From assembly GCA_009760855.2 (NCBI GenBank), contig WPIO01000043.1, forward strand, positions 1,056,001-1,120,000: a stretch of 64,000 nucleotides of DNA, in the 5' to 3' direction. Source of the stretch: Cristatella mucedo (lineage: Eukaryota > Bryozoa > Phylactolaemata > Cristatellidae). Both the position numbers and the translations under genes were made by a program. Below the pieces are notes generated by a model. The model was given only the letters and a program-made list of their open reading frames with translations, did no database searches and had not been told where the DNA came from. Position 1 is the first letter of the stretch. Every line of letters starts with the position of its first letter. Below are positions 1-12,049 of the stretch, piece after piece.

Positions 1-1848
1 TGTGGCAAACCTTTGAGCGGATATTGGGTTTATTATAGGTTAATCCCGGATCTATACCAACCTGCTGATAACCCTTAATGCTGATGCACTAGTGAAAGTA
101 TTTCGAACGCGATGTGGTTTTCAAGAATGGTTTCGATACAGTCAGTGTTCTCGCCATGCCTATAGTTTAATACCCTTGTTGCAATTGTTTTCAAGTATTT
201 GGGGTTATGTCTGGTGTACCCTGTGAAAATGCCCGACTTGTAATAATAAAAATATAATTTTATGGCACCATCATAACGAAATCACTATATTTATTTGTGA
301 TAATGGTTGTTATCAGCAGTTCGTAATTTAAATAGCAGAGGAGGGACGTGAACGTTGGCATGTACAATGCGTTTCATCCCGAGGCTCAACAGATGTCATT
401 GCTTCAATAATTGATCTGTACTAAGCTCATACTAGTTTGCTTGCCTCTCTTTCAGGTCACTCTCCCTCTCATATCTCTCACTCTCTCCCATCTCTCGCCT
501 ATCTCTTTTCACCTCTCCCTCTTAGTTCTCTATCCATACCTTCATCTCCCTCCCTCCCTAGCCTTCTTTTCTCTCTTCTATCTCTCTCCTCTCTCTATCT
601 GATGTCAGTGCTCGTAGCAAGGTTCGTGCCCCTGTATGATTAGGAGCATAGCCATGCATGCCGAGGAGCAGCTATTTGGCCTGAAAAGCCTACTGGCCTT
701 ACATACTTTAGTAGTACCACCGTGCTGATATGGTAGGTTGCCACTGTGTCTACATTGCCTGTGACATTGTTGGTCTCTTGGTTCATGAAAGAACAGTGCT
801 GAACTGATGTGTTCCGTCGTGGATGGACTGGAGGGCGGGTTGCATTGCGTGGCTGCCTCCCTCTTAGTCGTGGCCTCATTGTATGGGTTTGGTGGCTGTG
901 GAGGCAGTGTGGTTAGAATTTAAACGGCCTTGGCCTTGGGCTGCCACACAGGCTGATGCTTGCCAACCGGCTGACTCGGCTGTAGATGGCCATCACTTTA
1001 ATACGGCAAGCTGTCAGCTGCAGTAACGATAGGCAGCAAAACATGACCGTGCTTCCATGAGCTTCTGATTGAATGCCGTTCAGTTGCAGCATGTAATAAG
1101 AAGTTGGTCAGTTACTTACCGTTGGCTGGACTCTTCTATTGGTCAACAGTTTCCTTGTCATCGAATGACACAGCTAGAAAGGGGCATGGTGAAATGTGAT
1201 ACCCAGCAATATTGGCAGCCGAGTGCTGATGCTGGCTTATTATTTCTGTCAGCTCGTGTCCAATGTCATCTCGTGAGCTTCATTACTGTGGACACATTCC
1301 CAACGTTTAAGGAGCTGACTTACCAGTTCGTGTTGTGCTGCCACATAAAAAAGGTAGACTAATTCTAGCTAAGCTAGCTAATTCAACTGAGCCATGCCCA
1401 TATCATCAAAAGAACCTTCGTAGTTCTACTTCCCTTGGTTTGGTCTCCCTCGATGTGCAAGCATCGTGTGCTCGAGTCCTGCAACAGGTCGCTCTTTATT
1501 GCTGCAGTAAGCCGGTAGTGAAAGCCCCCAAGGTTCTTTTGTAGTGCTGCTGTAGAGGAAGCTGCTCTTTACTTCATTCCTTGCCGAGGTCGTCCGGGCA
1601 AGCATACAGCTTTTGCTCTGTTAATGGTGCAGGTGGGCACCAGGCCGGGCTCATGGGAAAGCAGCGGTGCAGGTTAGGTCTGCTTGCCATTGGCTACCAA
1701 GAATCGATATTGTTTCGAATAGCTTTTGTTTCCTTCTCTTTTCTGTCCCATTCCATGAGGTCGTATTCCATCGATCGTTCTCTGCTTGTATCATGGTAGG
1801 ACAAGCTGCTGTTTTCTGCTCTTTCTGGTTGGAAAAACAAGTAGAGAT
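1..1848. other. no recognised gene; CT-rich patch
   Basis: I see no exon, RNA gene or recognisable transposon here. Open frames are short and have no family likeness. The only clear structure is a pyrimidine-rich stretch at about 455-602 made of imperfect CTCTC and CCCTC units. Confidence 0.6.
455..602. repeat. CT-rich low-complexity tract
   Basis: Imperfect CT/CTCC repeats over roughly 150 bases. The open frames through it are leucine/serine-rich products of the repeat and are not genes. Confidence 0.85.
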
Positions 1849-1912
1849 CAGCTGATTTAACATGATAATGGCAGAAGAGCCTTAGTGGCTTTCAGTCTGC
1901 TTGCTGTAAGCA
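1849..1912 (-). mobile_element. SINE type A tail fragment (weak)
   Basis: The words AGCTGATTTAACA and AGAAGAGCCTTA match the terminal part of the tRNA-derived SINEs at 6643, 10872, 32107 and 55799. No tRNA-like head is visible, so this would be a degenerate 3' remnant. Confidence 0.35.
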
Positions 1913-1944
1913 ATGACGAAATTTCACTTCCAAGTCTCAAATCT

Positions 1945-4145
1945 ACGATAATAATAAAAATTATAATAATAATACACTTGGTAAAGCATCCTCCGAGAAC
2001 TTAATCTCATTCCAGGCACCTGACATTGGCTGCAAAGGGAAACATGATTGAGTGCTGAGTAATATCATGCTTGATAAACAACACGAATAACATGGTTAGG
2101 GGTGAAATGCACAGTGTCAGCACCCATAAGCACATAAAGGACAAATCACAGGGACCCACTAAATGCTGTCCTAAATAAGTGCTTTTTAAATGTGGTCAAG
2201 TCAGGGGATGTTGTGACATAAGTCGGGAGGGAGTTCCAGGCTTTGGGAGCATACTAACTAAATGCACTGTCTCCAAAGGATTGGAGATTTGTACCGGGTA
2301 ATGGTAAACTGTTAAATTCCGAAAAGCGGTGGTACGATGCTTGGCCTGGTGGGGAGTAGATTTGAGAGGTAGGCTGGAGCCAAAGAATGAAGGGACCTAA
2401 AAGTGAGTGACGAAATCTTGAAGTCGATCCATTGCTTGACTGGTAGCCATTGCAGGTCGTCGAGAAGTGATGTGCTGTGGCAACTGTGACACTCAAGACA
2501 GACAAGACTAGCTGCCGAGTGTTGCACCGGCTGTAAGCTCCTGATTGAGCATGCTGGTTGGCCAGCAAGCAGTGAGTTACAGAAGTCGAGAGGGGATAAC
2601 ACAAATGCATGGACCGACTTGGATGTGGTGTCCTTATCTAAACAAACCCAAATTTTAGCAATGTTATGTAGCTGAAAGTAGGCAGGCTTGACTGTGGAGC
2701 TGATGTGGTTGTCTAACGAGAGGTCGCTTTGGAATATGACACCTAGATTTCGAACTGATTTAACAGGAGATATGCTGGCAGAGCCGATTTGAGCATTAGC
2801 CTTTCCAATTTTTGAATCACACGTGGTTTGCCCATAACTAGTAAGTTAGTGTCATCATTTAATGTAAGAAAATTTGCTGCCATCCATGCGCGCATGTCAT
2901 CAGTACATGCAGCAAGGAAGTTGAGAGAATTCGAAGTGCTCGAAGGCTGGGAGGGATCAAAGCAAAGGTACAACTGAGTGTCATCCGCATAGAAGTGAAA
3001 GCCTAGATTGTGCTTGGCAATCACATCGGCAAGAAGGAGAATATAAACCGTGAAAAGAACCGGACTTAGCACAGCCCTCAGGTACCCCATATTTCAGAGT
3101 TACCTTGGATGATCTTTGTCCATTCACATCAATACTCTGGAGTCTCCCACTGAGGTAGGACCTGAACCATTGCAGAGCAGTGCCAGTAATGCCCAGGCGA
3201 GATGAGAGGCGCTCAAGAAGAACTTTGTGATCGATAGTATCAAAAGCTGCCGAAAGATCGAGCAAAATATGCAGAGACTCTACCCATGTCTGCATTCCTA
3301 AGTAGGTCGTTGTACACCCTCAGCAATGCTGATTCTGTGGAGTAGTTAGCTCTAAAGCCAGACTGGAACTTACTAGCAAGGTTTGAAGTTTCAAAATATG
3401 AGTTTAGCTGATCTGCCATGACTCGTTCCAGTATCTTTGATAGGATTGGGAAAAGGGAGACTGGGCAGCAGTTGCTCAAGTTCTCTTGGTCTAGTGTTGC
3501 TTTCTTGAGAAGTGGCCCGACTGCTTTCTTGAGAAGTGGCCCGACTACAGCTTTTTTGAAAGGTGCTGGGACATGACCTGAAGCTAATGACATTAATGAT
3601 AGTTATGCATGGCAGCAGCAGATCAATATAACGTAGGAGCAGGACAGTGGGAATAGGGTCCTTTGATTGGGATATGAACTTAAAGACGAGATCACTAGTG
3701 ACCTGCTTAAATGTATACATAGAGGTGCAGCAAGGAATCGAGGGATAGCGTTTTAGGGGGGATGCTGCCATCGCAGGGATGGACTCTCTGATCTTGTCTA
3801 TCTTCTGGACAAAGAACCGAGAAAAGTGATTAGCAAGATCAGCACAAAGATCATCGGGTAAGGAGCTAATCTGCGAGCGGTCGAGGAGATGGTTGATCGT
3901 CGACATCGGCATCTTTGGATGGTGTATCTATGATTCAGCGATGTTTTTTATAGATGCTAGACTTGGCCTTTGCTAGGATCCATTGGTACGACCTACAGTA
4001 GTCCTCCTATGCCTGTCGATGGACAGTCAGCCCTGATCTTTTGTATGTTTTTTCAAGCTTCGGCTTAGTTGACCTAGCTAGTGTAATGTCTGTGGTAAAC
4101 CATAGGCCGTCTGGGCAAGGGTGGGCAGTTTGCTTAGTCAGTGGT
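1945..4145 (-). mobile_element. LINE family 1 (L2/CR1-like), 5'-truncated relic
   Basis: The element reads on the minus strand. Its 3' end is at 1945-2040, with an (ATT)n-like tail and the conserved stem-loop. Upstream come the C-terminal region (HWLPVKQ-type motif damaged here), the RT core with FYADD at about 2990-3005, the AFDTIDHK motif at about 3230-3250, and the pre-RT linker up to about 4145. No endonuclease is present. The reading frame is broken several times. A 26-base tandem duplication at about 3490-3548 gives a repeated LLKKA block. It is related to the copies at 44129-46386 and 62150-64000. The RT is inactive as it stands. Confidence 0.9.
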
Positions 4146-5560
4146 GTATTTTATAACCAAGTCTCTTTTGCGGGCCTCTTAAAGCTCACATGTAACACTG
4201 GCACTAAACTAAAACGGTTTAGATCCAATCTATGTGCACGACTCAAGAACATTGCCTGAAAAAGTTTAAAATTGAGGGTACCTCACAGCCAAGTGCTTAG
4301 TCAACTTCTTTTTACTAGCTGTACTGTCTATCTCTCACCAGCGGAATTTCCAAATAAAAGCAAGGCTTTAATATATCTATTCAGACGGCACACAGCCGTA
4401 CTGCAGGTTTAACTCAGCTCTGTGTTCTTGGATTGGACAGTAAACACTCTCACTGACTTGGCAGAATGCTTTGACGACATTAACTAATGAATGACACTGT
4501 GCTTTATCAAAGGGCAAAACTAACATTGACTAGAAATTAGAAAATATCGTTCTAAATTTATTTAACCACTATCTATTTCGTTGAATATCTAGGAAATCTG
4601 CTCGTCTTTTTCTGAACTCGTCGAGCATGTCAGCTAATGTGTTGTACTATCTACCAATGATGGCAGATTGGAGAGGGGACTGAGCACAGAGGCCAGACAG
4701 ATTAGTTTGAGTACGTAGGCCTTAGGCTAGTTGTTTGCATACATTGACTCCTCCATTGCTGTATGGCCGATCGGCTACAGAAATCAGTGTGGTAATAGCA
4801 GCCACCAGTTCTCTAGAACCACTTCTAGTCTTCAGTATTTATAATATTGGGCAGCAAATCAACTTAATGTGAGCTATAGATGTCTTTTAGGTCATTACCT
4901 CGGCTTTGTGGCTGTACTGTTCGATTTATGTTGCTTTGTTGTGTTGCTAGTTGCATTACTATATTTATAGTTCATGGCCATCTAACTAGGGCTAATTTTT
5001 TCTGACCGTGGGTAGAAAGCCCATGGCTGTAACAACGTGCTAACAACCAAGAGCAAGCAGGAGCTAGCCACTAGGGAGCAGCAGCAGCAGCTGGCAAGCA
5101 GCAGCTGCAATCAATCTCATTTTGCGGTTTTTTTGTTGGGTCACCAAATGAGTGCCTAGATAATCCGACTGGGGATTTAATTTTGGCCTGCCACTGCCAG
5201 CTTTCCTGGTGCTCCTAAGTACAGAGGAAATTAAATCAGCTGGGGTCTACCCCTTGGATTAAGCCGTATCACATTGCCATAGTACAAGTATGCTTGTGTG
5301 TGTGAGATTTTGTCCTTTGCTAGACTGTCATTACCATCTTACTTGATGTTAAGCAATAAGCATGCAGGATTGGCTACTTATGCATTGCCCCTGCTGCTCT
5401 ATGCCTGGGTGATGTAAAGTAAAATTAAGACTAGCTTATTGAATAGCCTCATGTATGTAGTTGCATAAGAGCCATACTGGCTATCACTCCCACTTACTGT
5501 TGGTAGTTAAGCATAGTCACTAAGTGACTCGAAATAGTAAACTGAAGTGCAAGCCGAGTG
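4146..5560. other. no recognised feature
   Basis: No coding region, repeat or RNA gene was recognised. A short run of AGC triplets near 5080 is the only simple-sequence element. Confidence 0.5.
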
Positions 5561-5569
5561 CGTTGCGAT

Positions 5570-5704
5570 GTGTATACGTGTATGTGTCTAGGATTTGTGT
5601 ATGTGTATTTGTCTGCGATGTGTGTATGCAGGTGTGAATGTGTGTTTTTTCGATGTGTGTATGTGTCTGCGATGTGTTTGTGCATATGTGTGTGTGAGTG
5701 TGTG

Positions 5705-5798
<94 letters not shown>

Positions 5799-5846
5799 TG
5801 TGTGTGCGTGCGTGTGTGTGTGCATGAGTGTGTGTGTGTATGTATG
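5570..5846. repeat. (TG)n microsatellite, compound
   Basis: A nearly pure TG run covers about 5709-5796. Degenerate TG-rich sequence with ATG/CGATG interruptions flanks it on both sides. Open frames here (Cys/Val or His/Thr) are repeat artefacts. Confidence 0.97.
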
Positions 5847-5849
5847 CAG

Positions 5850-6642
5850 CAGCTAGCAGAGTGAGCCCTTGGCAAGGAGAACTCTAAATGGGATGCAAAA
5901 CGTGTCTCCCTTGTGCAGTACCGAATAAGTGTCGAGCTCTCATGACCGTATGCCGATGTTCGTATGCCAGCGATAGTATGACACACTGGCCACGGTCAGC
6001 CATGAGGGAATCGAGGTTTTCTCAGGTCTCGCCTAGATCATGAGGGGGAGGAGAGGCTGTGGTCAATCCTAGAACCCAGTGCTTTAGTTGCCAAGGTTCG
6101 CCCCCAAAAACATGTAATAAATTTCCACAATCCACTCAATAAAAATGAAAATCAACCGGTTATCAACGGCGTGAAAGTTGTTGCGAGTAAATATCGGTAC
6201 ATTGTCATTAAAATATATGTCGTTATATGTTTATATAATATATGTCGTTATAATGTATATCGTTATATTTATAGGCCCAAGTTTGTGCCATTGTGCAGAT
6301 GCTTTCTCATGGAAATTAGCTGAATGGGGACGCTGATAATTAATGAAATCCGTGTGAATGTACTGCAAATCCACAGGAAACATTTTGACCGCAAAGTTTT
6401 AATTGGGATCACATCTCCAAATATACTATCGTTCAAGTGTACCAACAAGATATTGAGTGCTCTTGTATTCCCGTGCAATCGGATGCAATCGACTGGAGCG
6501 ACCGAGCCAATACCGTAATTTGTCGCCTGGGGTGCTTCACTCGATTGCAGGAGATTGTGTGCACAATGGCACATAATTGTATGGGGATACTTGAGAGCTG
6601 TAGTGTAGTTCAATATGCAATCCAACTTGAATTTAAAGCCTA
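5850..6642. other. no recognised gene; AT-rich short repeats
   Basis: I find no gene. At about 6210-6275 a short motif of the form TATATGTCGTTA recurs three or four times with variation, a minor degenerate tandem repeat. Confidence 0.5.
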
Positions 6643-6808
6643 GCTGATTTAACAGCCTCTTTTTGTATAGCAACAGAAGAGCCTTTACGTCTATCACCAC
6701 CGCTTGCAGTAGCGATAAAGGATCGCCCACCATAGGAATCGAACCCACGACCTCGGGACCGAGGTCGTGAAAGCAACCGCCTTACCTAGTGTACCATCAC
6801 GGCTCACC
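6643..6808 (-). mobile_element. tRNA-derived SINE, type A
   Basis: On the minus strand the element begins GGTGAGCCGTGATGG, an A-box-like start, and carries a B-box-like GGGTTCGATTCC. Between them is an inverted repeat, ACGACCTCGG/CCGAGGTCGT. It ends near GCTGTTAAATCAGC. At least three other copies (10872, 32107, 55799) share the full length, which marks it as a repeat family rather than a tRNA gene. The head is flanked at 6801-6818 by a small GGCTCAC/GTGAGCC palindrome. Confidence 0.85.
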
Positions 6809-7121
6809 TTCGTGAGCCAATTTTCTGAGAATTTTCGGCAAATTCAAGTAGATTGCAGTATTGGCCTGTGTTTCTACAGCTCATTTGCATGAGAACGTGC
6901 TTTCTCGATTGTATGAAATTTGATGGGTACACATTATCACAACCACATGCAGTAATCACTCGAAATTTTTGTTTTTTGCTGTGGATTTTTGTTCGAGTTT
7001 TCTAAACTGGTTTGCAATTGATGCTATTAACTTTTTGCAGTGGATTACAACCCAGTGCTCTGTTGCTTGGTGCACCGAGTAGATTAGCACGAATTTACAG
7101 CTGTGGTTTGATAATGGACTG
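6809..7121. other. no recognised feature
   Basis: Nothing recognisable lies between the SINE and the LINE. Confidence 0.5.
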
Positions 7122-8186
7122 GTATGATCCTTTGCTTTGATCCCTCCCAGCCTTCGAGAACCTCAAATTCTCTCAACTCACTTGCTGCATGTATCGATGA
7201 CATCCGCACATTGATGGCAGCAAATTTTCTTAAACTAAACGATAAAATTAACTTACTAGTTATGGGCAAACCCAATGTGATTCAGAAATCGGAAAGGCTG
7301 ACGCTCAAAATTGGCTCTGCCAGCATATCTCCAGTTGAATCAGCTCGAAATCTAGTTGTCATATTCCAAAGCGACCTCTCGTTAGACGACCGTATCAGCT
7401 CCACAGTCAAATCTGCCTATTTTCAGCTCCATAACGTTGCTAAAATTTGGGCTTGTTTAGATAAGGATACCACGTCCAAGTTGGTCCATGCATTCGTGAC
7501 ATCCCGTCTCGACTTCTGCAACTCGCTGCTTACTGGCCTACCAGCATGTACGATCAGGCGATTGCAGCTGGTGCAAAACTCTGCAGCTAGGCATGTCTGT
7601 CGTGAGTGTCGCAGTTGCCACATTACTCCACTTCTCGCCGACCTGCACTGGCTACCAGTCAAGCAACGGATTGACTTCAAGGTTTTGTTGCTCACTTTTA
7701 GGTCACTTCATTCTTTGGCTCCAGCCTATCTCTCAGATATACTCCCCCATCAGGCCAAGCATCGTACCACCAGCTTTTCGGAATCCAACAGTCTAAAAAT
7801 ACCTCGTACAAATCTCAAATCCTTTGGAGACCGTGCATATAGTTCGTATGCTCCCAAAGCCTGGAACTCCCTCCCGACCTGCGTCAGAACATCCCCTGAC
7901 CTGACCACATCTAAAAAGAATTTAAAAACACGCCTATTTAGGACAGCATTTAGTGGTTTCCTGTGATTCGTCCTTCATGTGCGTATGGGTGCTGACACTA
8001 GCCACATTTGCATGCTGACCCTGTGCATGTCACCCCTAACCATGTTATTCATTTGTGTGTTTATCAAGCATGACATTACTCACCATTTAATTGCATTTCC
8101 CTTTGCAGCAAATGTAAAGCACCTAGAAAGAGGTGGAGTTCTCTGAGGGCGCTCTATTAAGTGCATTATTATTACTATTATATCAT
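7122..8186 (+). mobile_element. LINE family 1 C-terminal fragment with intact 3' end
   Basis: The copy is 5'-truncated just after the YADD motif and starts at the CFDPSQPS region. A single open frame of about 280 codons (7124-7966) covers the region after the RT active site: LNDKINLLVMGK, HWLPVKQRIDFK and AWNSLPTCVRTSPDLTTSKK. The 3' UTR follows, then the stem-loop GTAAAGCACC...GGGCGCTC at about 8114-8155 and an ATTATTATT tail. This is the longest uninterrupted C-terminal frame of the family in the window. It has no RT core or endonuclease and so cannot act alone. Confidence 0.93.
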
Positions 8187-8511
8187 ATATTGATGGTCTA
8201 GTTGTTATGAGCCTAGAGGTTAGAGGAAGTAAATCACTGACCGAAAAAAGCTGGTTCGCATATGCCTCGTTCTAAGGCTAGCAATCGCCATGCCCAGGAC
8301 ATTGGTGGATATTGATTGATTGATTGACTTATTGATTGCAAGCATCTGCAGTTAGCCGGGCCCGTGCATTTGGTGATTAAATGCAATATGTAGGATGCCT
8401 CAATGCGGCCGGTACTCAGCTTTATCCACCGACTTGTAACCTCCCGAAAGGCAGCTTCTTTGTAGAAGTTGAACTAGTAATTCACTAGTCGATGCATTTT
8501 ACCGTCTGATG
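8187..8511. other. no recognised feature
   Basis: No gene was recognised. There is a short run of GATT units near 8311-8340. Confidence 0.5.
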
Positions 8512-8692
8512 TTAATAATAATTTGTATATAGTGTCTTCAGAGAACTTGATCTCTTGCTAGGCACTTTACATACGTTGCCCTAGCTTAGCTGCATGTGAG
8601 TGCTCTGCCTGGCCCCTCCTGAATGAAGTTTCGAACTCATAACCTAGGTCTGAAGTGAAAGCAACCAGTCGGCTCTGCTACTTCTCTTAGTG
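8512..8692 (-). mobile_element. SINE type B: tRNA-like head with LINE family 1 tail
   Basis: On the minus strand the head resembles a tRNA, with an A-box-like GCAGAGCCGACTGG and a B-box-like GAGTTCGAAAC. The far end reads GTAAAGTGCCTAGCAAGAGATCAAG then TTCTCTGAAGACAC and an ATTATTA tail, the same stem-loop and tail that close family 1 LINEs. Parallel copies are at 12214, 27900, 40440 and 54413. Confidence 0.7.
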
Positions 8693-8831
8693 TTGCTTGT
8701 TTTTTCTTTGTTCTATGAAATGGACACTGCTGCTTTCGTAAGATTGCAGTGTGCTGCCTGTTTTTGTTTGTTGGTGTGCATTTACACACGAGTGTGGTTG
8801 CTTGCTTGCATGTGTTTTGTGCATAACTATT

Positions 8832-8931
<100 letters not shown>

Positions 8932-9060
8932 ACTTATGTCTATAGCATTGCAGGTATGCTTGTTGTCATCAGTAAATCTACAAAGCCTTTAAGACCATGT
9001 TGATTTCATGTCAGGTTTCTGTTGCAAGGCATGGATGGGAGCTCTCCACATACAATTATG

Positions 9061-9105
9061 TTTTGTGTGTGTGTGCGTGCGTGCGTGCGTGTGTGCGTGT
9101 GCTGT
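9061..9105. repeat. (TG)n/(TGCG)n short tandem repeat
   Basis: Alternating GTGT and GCGT units over about 45 bases. Confidence 0.9.
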
Positions 9106-10201
9106 TCTGTGAATGCATGTAATATGATTGTACATAACGTTGAATAGCTGTGATATGGTTGCTACCATCGGCTTGCTTCTCTGTCGGACCTCTCTGGTCG
9201 GCTTAGTGAGCAGATGGAGGCTGTCTACGTCCTCGAGAGCAGAGTTAGCTGTGCTACAGCTACTACTTTAGTGTGCTAGCAATCAGCCTGCTGGCGCTAA
9301 GGTTTGCCGTTGGGTTGTGCTGCATGGTTGAATTTGCATAAGTGAAGAAATCGGTTATCAGACAGTCAGCTTGGTTCGTGTCAGCACTACCTAATCACCT
9401 GTTTTGGCTTTCGTTCGTTGCCCGAGCATAGTTTCTCTCACTAGCGTACACGCAAGCACGAATACCTGTATGGGCTTTGGCTCCCTTCACGCCCCCTCCC
9501 AAAAGGCTGAAATGAGGCTCACATTTGTTTGCACCGGCGACCGTTTAAGCCGAAAGAGGCAGTGCTGACAGAAGCAGTGAAGTGGCAAGCATTTGAGCGA
9601 TAGGGCCCAGAGCCTCGGTATGCCAAGCTGCCTGTCGGCATGTGATCCACCAGGTGGATGACACTGATTGCTTGTGGGAAGTAGGCTCAAACTCCCAGGC
9701 CGTAGCCTATTATCAAGAAGGCTGATGCTAGCACGAGGCTCTCCCTAGGAGACTGCACTGATCCAGCTTTCGGTGACTCTCCCCCCCCCCCTGCTTCCCA
9801 TCCCCTCGTGTGACAACAGCTTCGGCTCCCCTTGACTGAGATCGGAGCTTACCGATAGCATGACAAGTAGTGTTTTCTTTTAGCACTGATCTGCTGACAA
9901 TGTGACTTTTTTTTGCTGTACAGCTGATAATGAGGTCTGGCTAGCTCCAGCTGCTGCAGCTTTTTGCTATTGAATGCTGGTGCTTGGTCACCCTAGATGC
10001 TCTGTCGAATTGTGCTCACCTCGTACTGGCTAAGGTAGGCCCTTGAGCAGGATCTCTTAGTTTTGCACCGACCGTGCGATCCTGCTCAGCATCTTACCTG
10101 ATGCACCAGGGCTGCACTGCCAGTCCCGATCTAGTAGCTATTGGCTGTTTGAGCAGTGATTGAACTGGTGGCAGGTTTGGCAGTCCTTTCCTTCTTTGCA
10201 G
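9106..10201. other. probable first-intron sequence of UBE2L3-like gene
   Basis: The stretch ends in a good splice acceptor, TTCCTTCTTTGCAG, at 10192-10201 immediately before exon 2. I searched it by eye for the short first exon expected to encode about nine residues (Met...Lys) and did not find one. A run of about 11 C occurs at 9781-9791. Confidence 0.5.
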
Positions 10202-12018
10202 GAACTCTTGGACCTGCGACAGAGTGGTATTAAAGCTTTTCAGGATATCGTCGTCGATGAGAAGAACATATTCCATTGGCAGGGACTTATTGTGCCGGTG
10301 AGCAGCAGCAGCACACACTGTTTGGGTGGGCTGGTGCTACTTCCTGGATGCGTTTGCTCCTCCAGTGCTACTTTGCATTCGATTGCTCCTCCAGTGCTAA
10401 TCTTGCATGTGATTGCTCCTCCAGTGCTACTTTGCATTTGATTGCTCCTCTAGTGCTAATCCTGCATGCGATTGGTCCTCCAGTGCTACTCCTGCACATG
10501 CGATTGCCACCCATGCTCACTCCAACTACTGACCCACTTATTGTTGTCTTGCTCCCACCGGGCAACCTAGATGTGGCTGCCGAATAGCTGTTTTCGGTGT
10601 GGATGCCCTGACCAAAATGTTAGCTAGCTACAGATCCTGAAAGATTTGGCATTCAGACCTGCTGCAGTTGCTGCTGCAGGTGCTAGCTGGTGGGGTTGGC
10701 ATCTTGCTTGCTGCTACTGCAGCTACAATTGATCTATATTCTTGCTGTGTTGCTACCTTGGTACCAGCATCATCCGGTGCCTGGGAGCCATATAAAAGAA
10801 GCTGTGATTTTGCCAAGTCGTCCAAAATTACCCTCCTCTGTCTGTAACTATCTGATCTTCCTACAACAATGGCTGATTTAACAGCCTCTTTTTGTATAGC
10901 GACAGAAGAGCCTTTACGGCTATCACCACTGCTTGCAGTAGCAATAAAGGATTGCCTACCGCAGGATTCGAACCCACGACCTCGGGACGGAGGTCGTGAA
11001 AAGCAACCGCCTTACCTAGTGAGCTGTTGCATAACCCACTCCTCGGATTGCAGTTCTCTTGCCCTAAATCGGAATCCCTGGGGATCCGCTGACAATCTGG
11101 AACCTGTTTCCGACTTCGGTGACTACCCTCAATAACTTTGCATCTTGAGTTTAAGCTGAAGGTGCATCTATTCAGCTCAGCTTTCCCTTGGCCTCAACGA
11201 TTGTCGTTTTTGTTCGTGTGTGCTTTGCATGCTACATGGCACATGTTTCAGTGCACGTCACTGGCCAGAGGCTCTACTAAACGGTAGCCTGCCTAGAAAG
11301 AGATTAAGTTCTCTGAGGGCGCTTTATCAAGTGCATTATTATTATTAATGGTAGAGCGGTAGAGTGCCTTCTTCTGTTCTGTCAAGGGCTGCTGTAGGCA
11401 TAGTACTTTCATGCCTTTGCTTGTTTGTCTAAGCAGGATACTATGTGTCATTAATTCTTGGTAATTTGCATCATTAAAGCCAGTTGTTAGCTGCCTGCAA
11501 AGAGCTTCAGTTTATATAAAGCATTATCTCAACGACCTGTTTTTATTATTATTACCCCTTTAGCAATTAAACTGTTTGCTCCTTCCACATGTGTCCACGG
11601 GGATTAATACCGTGCAAAGAGAAAGTTCTGAGTTGTTGTACTTCTCTGCATTAATGCTGGATTCTATCCTGTACACCAGTGGTTCTCAACCTCCCAAATG
11701 CTGCAACACTTGACTACAGTTCCTCGTGTTGTGGCCACCCTAACTATAACATTATTGTGTGCTAAACATGGAAAAGCATGTTTTCCGATGGTCTTAAGCA
11801 ACCCATGTGAAAGGGTCTTTCGACCCCCAATGGGGTCGCGACCCACAGATTGAGAACCCCTTCTGTACACCAGCTTATTCTCGGGTTAGCATGGTTTATG
11901 TGCACCTGCAGTTTATAAGCTGGGCTTGGAAATTCTCAGCACGGATACGTTGTTGTGAATGTGTTTGTGTGTGCATAGTGTAGGCTGAAGTGCAGAGAGA
12001 CAGACAGACAGACAGACA

Positions 12019-12049
<31 letters not shown>

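Noticed and set aside
5520-5986. Long His/Thr and Cys/Val open frames
   Set aside because: They are translations of the TG microsatellite in different frames.
6643-6808. tRNA gene
   Set aside because: A- and B-box-like motifs are present but the same ~165-base unit recurs at four places with a shared non-tRNA body and tail, so it is a SINE.
10160-10441. Open frame of 93 codons covering UBE2L3 exon 2 and beyond
   Set aside because: The exon is read in a different frame, ELLDLRQ, and ends at the GTGAGC donor; the longer frame runs into the minisatellite.
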